Shown: positions 47,581 to 57,413 of the stretch, one piece after another
How the letters are laid out: each line of letters opens with the position of its first letter
How positions within the stretch are numbered: the first letter of the stretch is position 1
Assembly (NCBI GenBank): GCA_964034945.1
Contig: OZ035960.1
Span: forward strand, 24,973,487-25,037,486
Direction of reading: 5' to 3'
Length of the DNA: 64,000 nt
Source of the DNA: Chrysopilus asiliformis
Taxonomy: Eukaryota > Arthropoda > Insecta > Diptera > Rhagionidae
Notes under the pieces: generated by a model
What the model saw: the letters and a program-made list of their open reading frames with translations, nothing else
The model's database searches: none
Told to the model about the DNA's origin: nothing
Translations under genes and position numbers: made by a program

Positions 47581-49255
47581 GAAAACTACTTCCAAATTTT
47601 TGTGCCGACGGCCATTGCTTTCATCTCTCAAATGAGTATTTTCTTGAAATTGAAAAATTTTGTAAAATTCTAATTAAAAAACGTTTTTTGGAAATATATT
47701 TATCAGGTTTAGGTGTGCAAGAATCAAGCTCTTCGCTTCAATTATATTTACAGTAATTATAATTAACCAAAAATATAATCGTAAAAAATTTAAGTGGAGC
47801 ACACCGAGGCCAGGCAACCCAAACATATAAAGCATATAAATCCATAGTCTATATCGAGTTTGGGCCTTTAACTCTCAACTCGAGTCCGAGCCCACTTTTA
47901 AATTTATTTATTTTTCCACCATAATTGCTTGTTTGGACTCTCATTACAACGACATCAAATTATGACAAATAATCAACAGAAAAAAATGACATGAATTCCA
48001 GGTAGGTACTTCTATGTACTATGTACTCGAATTTCAAATGACCATGAATTTTCCATCTAATCACGCTGCCTACATTTTTTTTAAAAACCGCAGAAATCGC
48101 TAAAATTTATCGACAAGTGATTTTTTATGTTGAGCTGGGATTTGGATGCTGAACAAAACATGATCTCACCGCGTTAATGAAATTGTTACAGAAATCACAG
48201 TTTGTAGGTGTGCAAGAACAATTCAATTTTCGTGGCCACTTTTCATTCACCCAAAAGTTGGTCTTTGTGAAAAAAAAAATCAAAAATGTAAAGTTTTTTG
48301 TTTGTTCCCCTGTTAAACAAATGCTGTGTGAAACTCTCACAGTTTTACTGAAAATTAATTTTATTTGACGTTTTTCATTCATACTTTATGTATTATACCT
48401 GGACTGTGCAAGACCTCGTCTCACATAATTTACCTCAAGATTAAAATTTATTGTGCACGTTTGTAGGTGTTAATTGCAGACATCCCGGCATAATCCAATC
48501 AAATTGTTTAGTTTCGATTTAAGAGCTAATGTCTCACTGTGAAATAAAATGTCTTAGAAGGGAGCGACTTTCGTTAAGTCAGGAATAACAAATCAACCTC
48601 ATAAATGATCTTGGTGTATTATTAGCATAATAAATGTTGTGAAATATGTTTATGAGCTTTTATTTTATAAGCTCAAATCAGCAACCAAATAATTTTAATT
48701 ATATCCAAAGCGGGTAAGGCTCATTGAATTTTTACTAGCATCATATACATTAGCGGTTGTCGAATATATATGCATGTTCTAGGCTATACGTGAACTCAAT
48801 CTTCCCCCTATTTCTTACCCCTTCGTCTGCTATCTCTCGAACTGTTGGAGCAATTTTGACGCAGTTTGCGCCATTAGCTAAAATTGTCCCTTAAGCAACG
48901 TTTTCGCCCACTAAAATCTACCTCTCCCCTTGCCTGTAAACCCCTCTCCTTTTCTTTGTGAGCCATTGGACAATTTTTTAAACACGGTTTGTGCCATTGG
49001 GTAAATTCCAGAACCTGAAGAGTCGAGAACCTGAAAAGTCAGAAAATCCCTAAACTCTTTTTTGACGGGATGCTGTGATTATTTTTTTTTAATCCTATGC
49101 TGCGGCCAATAAAATCCGGTTCAAGATGGTGGGGATCGTAAAAGTTGGATCTGACAAAGGAAAATTATTACCACAAAAGAATTTTTCTGGAAAAGTGTCC
49201 TTCATATAATCCCACTGCACTTGGAAAATATTAGTACTAAGGTTACATTAATTTT
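47581..49255. other. AT-rich sequence; diverged repeat shared with 11870-12060
   Basis: No gene recognised. The shared block lies at 48780-49030. Frames at 48125-48382 on both strands have no motif. Confidence 0.4.
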
Positions 49256-49842
49256 TATACCCGTATGGTGAAACCAAAGGGTATACTAACTTTGCTTTTC
49301 CGTTTGTAAAGCCAAGATCCCGTCATCACACACAAAAATGAATTACACCAGTGTGTTTAGAATGATAAAAATATTTAATTTTTGCATGTCCGTCCGTCTG
49401 TCCGTCTGTCTGTCTGTCCGTCTGTCTGTCCGTCCGTCTGTCCGTCCGTCCGTCTGTCTGTGGCGCGGATTGCGGGCGCACGGATTGAGCTAGAGACTTG
49501 AAATTTTGCACAGATCCGTTTTTCGTAAAATGCGAGGCTAAATTCGTTAATGGGCAAAAATGGACCATTAGGGGGGTGCCCCCATACGAACGAACACGTT
49601 TTTTGTGAACACCTCAAAAACGATATATCTTAACAAAAAAGTCCAAGAACAAAAGTTATTTAGGATATGATTCTACATAAAACTCCCATACGCTAAAATC
49701 CGATTGGAATAAATTTAAAAAAATCTTATTGGAAAATTTGACTTCAAAGTGGAATTTTGGTACAAATGTTCGCCATTCACTTAAATCAACATACGGGTTT
49801 TAAATAATTGCTAGATTGGCAATTATAGCTTTTGTTATGTTT
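49256..49842 (-). repeat. GTCY repeat family A, copy 5, reverse
   Basis: From 'tatacccgtatggtgaaacc' to 'aattatagcttttgttatgt', with the longest GTCY tract of the minus-oriented copies (about 49385-49461). The central palindrome is changed to GGGGGGTGCCCCC, and the inner end is more diverged than in other copies. Confidence 0.9.
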
Positions 49843-51005
49843 ATATCAAATTTCAGTTAAATTGGCGAAAAACTGAAAAGAATCCCTTTTTTATTTAATT
49901 TCCAAAGCTCCATTGGAAAATTGCAATAGTTAGAACCTGATTATTAAAGTTGAAATATATTTCTTAAAAAAATATAGAATAACTTCAATAAATACATAAA
50001 AGTACCGATTGCATTGAAATCGAGTACGTATATAACGTCAAATTAAATCATGCATAAAAATTCGTTCCTAGAATCATTGGTATCAAACCAGTTTCTCATA
50101 ATTCCGGTTCAGCTTCCTATTACTGCAATGTAAAACATTTAAATTTCCCGTAATTTAATAAAAGTCGCAATCTCTATAAATTTCAATGTAATAGCCCGAT
50201 AATCATTTCTATATGAAACGAGTTGATCTAGTTTAATTACTTATTGGGCGTTGGAATTATTATAGTAATTATATTGGAAACATTATTCAAACGAGATCAA
50301 CTGATCTGTCCTTGAAATTATGTTTTCATCCTTCATTTATTGAAATGTCACTATACTATTGCGATTGTCTTGCTCTAAACACCAACCACCGCCATCTATT
50401 CAGCCATCTATTCAGAAAGTATTCGTTGTTTACCATGAATGGAAAACAAATAGACAAAATCATGATGGACTAAAGTGTTTGGAGGGAATATGAAGGTCTA
50501 CTAGAATATATGCGAGTTGTAAATCATTATTATATTAAAGTAAAAACTTTCATGTCTCAATTGAAAATGCGTGGTAATAGCAAAGACACGCATCGCAATT
50601 ACAAAAGCAATACCTCCCTCGCACCTTTTCAAACCCAGACACTTTAAAGGCAGTCATAGGAGTTAACTAAAAGTAAAATTGAAAAAAAAATCAAATCATA
50701 TTCCCAATGGCTGTCATATTGAGCATTTAATATCAATTATGCATGAGAATGCGCAACAAACTGAATTTAAAATACCAACATCGGTTGTGTCGGCCTAAAA
50801 AGTGCCAAACGCGCCATCGTAAGCGGTAATCCACACCATTTTCAACGCTATCAAATTGAATCGAATTGGACGGAACCTAGCCGATCAAACTCAACTCCTA
50901 GTTACTGATCGAGCCTATTTATCTCACCTGGGCCTGCACCTTTTCCAGCTTTTTGCCACACGAGTCCGAAACTGGCTCAATTGTATGCAGTTTAGCTCTT
51001 TGTAC
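49843..51005. other. AT-rich, then mixed-composition sequence upstream of a candidate exon
   Basis: 50780-51005 is less AT-biased than its surroundings. No frame recognised, apart from the candidate exon next to it. Confidence 0.4.
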
Positions 51006-51195
51006 CTGTGCCATTAGCTATCAGTATTACATCGAGGTGCTCTCTATCAAAGATACTTCCAGCCACGGGCTCTGCATTACGTCGCATCGAACAATTTGTG
51101 GGTGTGCCATGAGCTTTAAGTCTCGGCGGACTGCTAAGAATTGGACCAAATTGGGACTCAGGTTGCGCCCATATATGCTTACCCATTATTATGCT
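51006..51195 (-). CDS. Candidate host coding exon, unidentified
   Basis: On the minus strand the frame reads MGKHIWAQPESQFGPI, then SSPPRLKAHGTPTNCSMRRN, then AEPVAGSIFDREHLDVILIA. It has a balanced, protein-like composition unusual for this AT-rich window. It can be bounded by an AG at 51197-51196 and a CAG/GTACAA donor at 51005-51004; without splicing it stops at 50992. An ATG is in frame at 51186-51184 and the frame is open upstream to 51223. I do not recognise the protein. Its strand agrees with the ratchet-like sites at 53066, 57618 and 15932. The plus-strand frame at 50953-51213 is an alternative reading that seems less protein-like. Confidence 0.35.
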
Positions 51196-51436
51196 CTCAG
51201 CACAGGTAAATAGACAGCAGCGCTATTCTTTTTGCAGCACGGCAATCTTTTTGGACCTGTTCGCTAGGTACAATAGATTGAAAGATAAATCGTTTGCAAT
51301 ATTTTGATATATTCTAAGGGTATAGTCCCATAAACAACTGAAAATGTTTTGAGATTTATACGACGATTGAACTTATGGAGATAAAGAAAATTGTATTTAA
51401 CATTGAAAATCTGGCTTTAATTTTGGTACAATTATG

Positions 51437-51641
51437 GCCCTTGCTGTTACTAACTTAGTAACAACTAAAGGTGTGTGCGAAACGGTATAGTAGCGTGCTA
51501 GTACGATTTTATTCATTTATCACAGCTAGCTGGAAACTTTCCAATAAAAACTAGAATTCGAACCAAAATTAGCAAGCAATAACCTCGTTTCGCACACGCC
51601 AAAAGCTGTTACTAAATTAGTTACAGCTCATTGATAAGGGC
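51437..51641. repeat. MITE (copy 2 of a pair with 11588-11787)
   Basis: It shares the inverted ends and the words 'gtgtgcgaaacg', 'cgtttcgcacacgcc' and 'tactaaattagttacagctc' with the copy at 11588, in reverse overall orientation. No clear target duplication. Confidence 0.75.
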
Positions 51642-51680
51642 CCATATCATCCAAATATAGTAAGAAGTCTTTTATCTAAG

Positions 51681-51745
51681 GCAGAGGTTCCCAACTTTTT
51701 TGTCTTGAAATGTAGATTTTCCAAAGATCGGCAGATCGGCAGCCG
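51681..51745 (+). repeat. Possible hAT-like terminal fragment
   Basis: CAGAGGTTCCCAACTTTTTT is a typical hAT-type terminus and is followed by 'agatcggcagatcggcagcc', an 8-bp direct repeat. No matching other end was found. Confidence 0.35.
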
Positions 51746-53060
51746 ATTCAATGTAACTACTCATCTGTGAGCCCCTGTTTGTCTAAATTGATTTTCATTC
51801 AATTTTTCACTAATTTTCACTATTAAAAATACTAAAATCTGAATTTAAGATTTTAATATTTATCTAAACATTTTTTTTCTCTCTTAGCTAATGATTCAGT
51901 TAATTGTTTCCCACCTTTATGTTGCCGTTTATGGCATTTATTTATGTGGCTTTTTCAAGTTGGACTATCAGATTTACTTCGAAATCATGTGTGGAAAATT
52001 GGTGAAAATTATTGAAAAACAAATCAATTTTCACTGCGTTTTTCTAAGTTCATTGATTGGCATTTGGTATCAAAGCTTAAAATGTGTAAATTAAATTGCT
52101 TTGTTGCCCTGTGGTTTTGTTTAGCGGTTTAGCGACCATAAAATCGAAAATACTTAACAAAAAATTAATTGGAACTCTTGGTGAGATCAATTTGCCGGTT
52201 ATTTAGGACGCAGCGGGCCTTTAAAAAGCCATGGTAACACTAATCAAATGTATAAACATTCTCATACACAAAAACATCCCGGGACTGATATTAAACATAA
52301 TTATATTAATAACAAATAAGAAAAAAAAATCAGTAATTCCTTGTCATTACGTAGCAAAAACAAATTTGATGAGGGCTTGTGGTTTCTTAGGGATCTTGTG
52401 CAATATTCGATTGACAACACATAATGTTTCCATCTTTTGACTTCTTCACAATATATGCCGTGATTTAAACCTGCATATATAAGTATGTAGATACGTTTAT
52501 TTAACTCTCTTTGAAATTCAAAGCCCAAATCATAGGCAAAAATCATCATTACTCCAAAGTCCCAATGGTTAAATTGAGTTTGGTCTCTGTGTGTGATCGG
52601 ATCATAGATAAATCACAGATGATGATGTCGCATCTGTAACATCGACTTCGATTATAAGTTGTCGTAAGCTGTAAGGCTTGTAATTGTTTTGTTATACATT
52701 TTTTGACATTAAAATTAAATCACCCACCATTGTAACAGTGATATGACGAAAATAATATTGATCGCTAAACAAATAATGTAAATAAATAAAATTAAAATTA
52801 TGAAATTACATTTATTTAGTACCTACTGAAAGCGAGTGTGATTTAATCTAGGTTTTATGTTGTAATAAGCATATTAAAACATTCAATATATCTAAAGTTT
52901 CCATGTTGAGAAATGATTTTTTAAATTATTTCTGTGTAGGCACTTTTGTCAATTACATCTACGACGATTGCAATCGATCCATATGATCAAATTTTTCGAA
53001 AAAATGATTTATTACTCACATTTTCAATGTCATTAAGATTTTAATTTAATATTAAAGCAG
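51746..53060. other. AT-rich sequence without recognisable gene
   Basis: Frames at 51891-52094 and 52231-52549 have no motif. Nothing else identified. Confidence 0.5.
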
Positions 53061-53084
53061 TCTTACCTGAAAAGAAAATTGCAT
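53061..53084 (-). promoter_or_regulatory. Candidate recursive splice site (fused 3'/5' splice sites)
   Basis: On the minus strand TTTTCTTTTCAG is directly followed by GTAAGACTG (junction 53067/53066). Both halves are near consensus, so this is the best ratchet-point candidate in the window. It has the same orientation as the site at 15932/15933 and the candidate exon at 51006-51195. Confidence 0.5.
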
Positions 53085-53415
53085 AAAATTAGCATTAAGT
53101 AATACAATTTCCATAAAAAATTATTGTTATATGTAAAAAAATAATGAAATAAATTAGCTTAAACATTTAACATCATAAACTCAATTTACATGTCGCACTA
53201 ATCTCATAAGAACAAGCTTTAAAAATGCACTAGCCACTTAATTAGACTTCTAAAGTTCGAATGCTAGACGCATGCAAAAAAAAATCTGCCCGTTGTCTAT
53301 TTATGTGGTTTCCCAAAAAATACGAGTACACTGTCGAAAAACGGAGTTTGAGGGAGTCCGTCACCTTTGAGGGTCAAGAAGTTCATAAGGGTTGCCCGTG
53401 GGTGTTGACTGTTAA

Positions 53416-53649
53416 CACGTTGACGGACAGTAGAAACAAGTGAAATTCGAACAAGTGAAATTCGACAGTAGAAACAAGTGAAATTCGAAAATTGACACTA
53501 GGCTTCTACTTGTACGCTGGTAAATGCACATTTGTGCTGCTACAGCCGCAGTGTCTAAAAACGACCGTTTCGTATTGGACGGCTATTGCCGTCATGTCAC
53601 ATAGTGAACTTGAACTTGACGGCTATAGCCGCAACTGTCCGTCAACGTG
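53416..53649. mobile_element. piggyBac-like MITE
   Basis: Inverted ends CACGTTGACGGACAGT and complement (16 bp, perfect) lie between TTAA tetranucleotides (53412-53415, 53650-53653), the piggyBac target. Near the left end 'acaagtgaaattcg' occurs three times (about 53438-53486). No coding capacity. Confidence 0.8.
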
Positions 53650-53671
53650 TTAAAAACATTTTTTGCATATC

Positions 53672-53750
53672 TATACCACGACTCGAACATGGGACCTCTC
53701 GATTTGTAAGCCATTCGCTGTCCCAATAGTCTATTGAAGCCAATTGAAAA
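53672..53750 (-). ncRNA. tRNA-like fragment, possibly SINE-derived
   Basis: On the minus strand 'atgttcgagtcg' fits the RNA polymerase III B-box (GWTCRANNC) and lies about 30 bases downstream of 'gcgaatggcttac', with 'aaatcgagaggtccc' between, as in the 3' half of a tRNA. No complete cloverleaf could be drawn. Confidence 0.3.
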
Positions 53751-54054
53751 GACTTTTCTAAAAAATAACTCCTAAAAGGAGTTCAAGTGAATTAAATTAG
53801 AAATATCAATTATTAAATTAAATTAGAAATATCAAAAGACCTCCGCGCTACGGTGTTAATTTTTTTCTGAATAACACTGCGAGGTGCTTACTGTGAGCTA
53901 TGTTTTGAGGCGATGCTAATTTGTCCCCGGATTTCTTCGGAAGTGTATATTCTTTTGGTTGTAGCTATCAAAGAAGTTCCCCTGTAACTTTTAGGTACCT
54001 CAACGAGGAACATTGAGTCACATTGCGTTGGACTGCTTGAGACGGCGCGGATGT
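53751..54054. other. Short unclassified gap
   Basis: No gene seen. 'gaattaaattagaaatatca' is tandemly duplicated in part at about 53790-53838. Confidence 0.4.
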
Positions 54055-54219
54055 TTATACCCGTATGGTGAAACCAAAGGGTATATTAACTTTGCCTTAC
54101 CGGATTTACCAAAATCCCATCATCACACACAAAAATGAATTACACCAGTGTGTTTAGAATGATAAAAATAATTAATTTTTGCATGTCCGTCCGTCCGCCC
54201 GTCTGTCTGTGGCGTGGAT
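54055..54219 (-). repeat. GTCY repeat family A, copy 6, truncated
   Basis: The outer end 'tatacccgtatggtgaaacc' through a short GTCY tract (about 54185-54212) to 'gtggcgtggatttg' is present. The core and inner half are lost. Confidence 0.85.
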
Positions 54220-56490
54220 TTGATAGCTTTTACCGTTATCGAGATATTTCGGATTTTTTATATATTTTCTTTTGTGGTGTGCCCCGGATTTCCAGAAAAA
54301 AAAATTGGTGTGCCGTATGCAAATAAAGGTTGCGGAGCACTGTTGTATAGGACAGTCATGTCCTGTTCACATCACATATTTTTAGATTATTCTCCTCAAA
54401 AAATTATTTTTTTACGAAATTGTGTTTCACAATTATTTTACAAAAAAGTTTATTTAAACGTGGCAATTCTTTATAGAAAATACAAATTTTAGCTACAACT
54501 AAATCTCAAAGGAAATAATTTTTTACTTTTCATAAATTCTATGAAGGTTGCATTTCATAATCCAAGTTATTAAAATCGATTTCCGTTCTGATAAGTTTCT
54601 GTACGTAGTTTTTTTCCATTTCTTATTCAATTAATTCATTCAAATCATGAATACAAATCAGTTTCCCCAATTAAATTTAATTTTGCAATGAAAAAGTGTT
54701 TCTAGAATAAAAAATTAAGAAATAAACGCTGCCTTGCATTTTCCCATGCCATCAGGAAACCTTGAAATCAAACACAAAACACAGTTTAGCATAACCTTGC
54801 ACTATATGTTCACCACTCGGTGATTATATGCTTATATGCGTTTAAGTGCATTTAAAATTCCACAGAGCTACCAAAACAGACACTTTTTTTTCGTCTTCAG
54901 GCCTTGCTTGTTTTCAGTTTGCTTAATTTCCAGCATTTAAACGCCCAAAAATGTAATTTTCCTTTTGTAAAATTTCAACAGAGAGACAACATGCAGTGGA
55001 ACTAGATTAAAATCGAAAGTACTTTGAACACCACCTAAAAGACTTAACACCCGAAATGCTGTTGTTGTTGTTGTTGTTTTTTCTTAGCATTTTGCAATAT
55101 CGTCATGTATGGCGGAATGAACTAAACATGTTCAGGTAAAATGAGCATAACTGGTCGATTAATGTTATTTTCGTCGGTGTCCACGGTAGTGCCAAGTGCC
55201 CCAAATCCAACTAAATGAGGGACAAAGCCGCAGTCGTCTGCAGTTTGCAAATCTGTCCCGACGGGGGCTCAACCAAGCCCATAATCGCAGACAGACAGAC
55301 CAAATGTCCATTTAGTCTTCGTCAAGCCGTTGGGTTAATTATTCACCTGGAATGACATTCACCTTTGAAGGCTCTTTTGTGCCATCGCTACTTGCCAAAC
55401 TTGTCACAATTGATCGTGATTAGGCTTTAAAACCACGTACCTAAGTCAGGTGTTTTTCCATCGGATCATAATAAAAATACCTAATTTTCACGTAATTAAT
55501 CTGCTCGATAAACGATTTTTACACCAGTGTTACGTTTAATGCGACTAATTTAATTTTAAAATTACAAAAAAGAATTTTAATCTAGGGCCGAATTCAATCG
55601 ATTTCATTAAATTTCGACATTTTTTCATGGTTCCTATTTTACAAAAGACAACACAAAGAAATCAGTGGAAATATTTATAAGCGATTCAAATGCAAAAAAT
55701 TATAACCCTCCAAGGAACGATTAATAATTTTGCAAGAAAAAATGTTTACATTTCCAGCATCGTTCACAGGTGCTAAACACCAGATCCACCGCAAAAGATA
55801 ATAGACACGAGAAACAAAGATCGTGTGATAGTAGATGGCTGTGAGTAGAAATACTCAAGTCTTGAAACAACTTAAAGGTCGTGAAGATGAAATGTTAGCT
55901 ATGGTTAATTTGAGAAATTTTAAGAAAATCTTCGTGAAAAAAAGCCGCGAATTGATCAATGCAACAGGTCTGTCATAAGTGACAAGTGTGGTATTTCGCC
56001 TTAGAGAATGCGTGAAATATTCGTTTCTTTTGCGAAATGTCATCAACCGATTCGATTTCATGGCCTGTGGTCAGAATTTTCTCCAAATGACGACAATCAC
56101 ATCGAGTTATGCGATTAAAGTACCACCAATGGTAATGATCATCATGACGCGATGATGAAAGAAGTAACTCTACGCTAAAAACAATTTTACCAAATAAGAA
56201 GCTCTAAAAGGAAAATCAGAAATCATTTAACTTTCCAATTCATTTGATTTGTACAAAATAATTGGTGAAATCACAAAAAGATTCAGCAATCCTGAAAGAA
56301 TTTTTTCAAACAATATTTACGTGGGGAAAACAAAGAGTTCAAACAACGTTTTCTTAAAAACCCTTTTTTGGGTGTTGTGTATAAGAACTAACAGCGAGAT
56401 AAGAATTTATTTTATTTTATTTTTTAACGAAAACGGAAAAGTTTGAAAAAATTGTTTTTAAACGAGCTTTTAAAGTCTATTAAAAATAGA
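54220..56490. other. Mixed sequence, no gene recognised
   Basis: 55060-55078 is a (TTG)n run. 55130-55420 is clearly less AT-biased, has no usable frame, and could be cis-regulatory DNA. Frames at 54135-54492, 55855-56061 and 56249-56446 carry no motif. Confidence 0.4.
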
Positions 56491-57071
56491 AAACATAACA
56501 AAAGCTATAATTGCCAATCTGGCAATCATTGGAGACCCGTATGGTGATATTCGTATCAAAATTCGAACAGTTATACCAAAATTCCACTTTGAAGTCAAAC
56601 TTTCCAATAAGATTTTTTAAAATTTATTCCAATCGGATTTTGATGTATGAGAGTTTTATGTAGAATCATATCCTAAATAACTTTTGTTCTTCGACTTTTT
56701 TGATAAGATGCACCGTTTTCGAGATATTCATAAAAACCGTTTTCGTTCGTATGGGGGGTACCCCCCCTAATGGTCCATTTTTGCCCATTAACGAACTTAG
56801 CCTCACATTTTACGGATCTGTACAAAATTTCAAGTCTCTAGCTCAATCCGTGCGCCCGCAATCCGCGCCACAGACAGACGGACGGACAGACGGACGGACA
56901 GACGGGCGGACAGACGGACGGACGGACAGACGGACGGACATGATAAATTCAACTTTTTTCATCATTCTAAACACACTGGTGTAATTCATTTTTTTGTGCG
57001 ATGACGGGATCTTGGCGTTACAAACGGTAAGGCAAAGTTAATATACCCTTTGGTTTCACCATACGGGTATA
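56491..57071 (+). repeat. GTCY repeat family A, copy 7
   Basis: Complete from 'aaacataacaaaagctataa' to 'caccatacgggtata', with GGGGGGTACCCCCC and a long GTCY tract (about 56874-56940). A deletion of about 10 bp in the core removes part of 'acgaaaaacgg'. Confidence 0.9.
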
Positions 57072-57413
57072 AAAATATTTTTACGTAGGGATTCGGCCTC
57101 AAAAAAGCAAAACAAAAATTAATTTTAAAAAAAACATCTCAACGTTTTAACTTGTCTTTATTTCTGGAGCCAAATCGAAAGAAATAATTTTTGATGCAGT
57201 CATGATATAATTAATGCAAAGATATTTTGTTTCAGATAAATCATGCTACAACCCAAATTTTGTTTGTCCCAAACAAAATTCATTCACCACCAACATAAAT
57301 ATGTTTCCACTCCATTACTATTTCCTAAACATAGTGGAAATATTGGATAAAATGTACTACCTAAGTGCGAACGCACACGCTTCTTCTCGTCGCGGCAACT
57401 TTTGGTCCTCAAA

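Noticed and set aside
55060..55078. (TTG)n run as a possible polyglutamine-coding exon
   Set aside because: It is a short simple repeat with no open, splice-bounded frame around it.
32314..57000. Protein-like frames with repeated TDGRTDRRTD residues in family A copies
   Set aside because: They are translations of the GTCY microsatellite and its flank, occur in several frames and both orientations, and have no consistent start or length between copies.
12418..57071. Helitron origin for the GTCY families
   Set aside because: No CTRR 3' end after the hairpin and no consistent insertion between A and T could be seen, so I left them unclassified.
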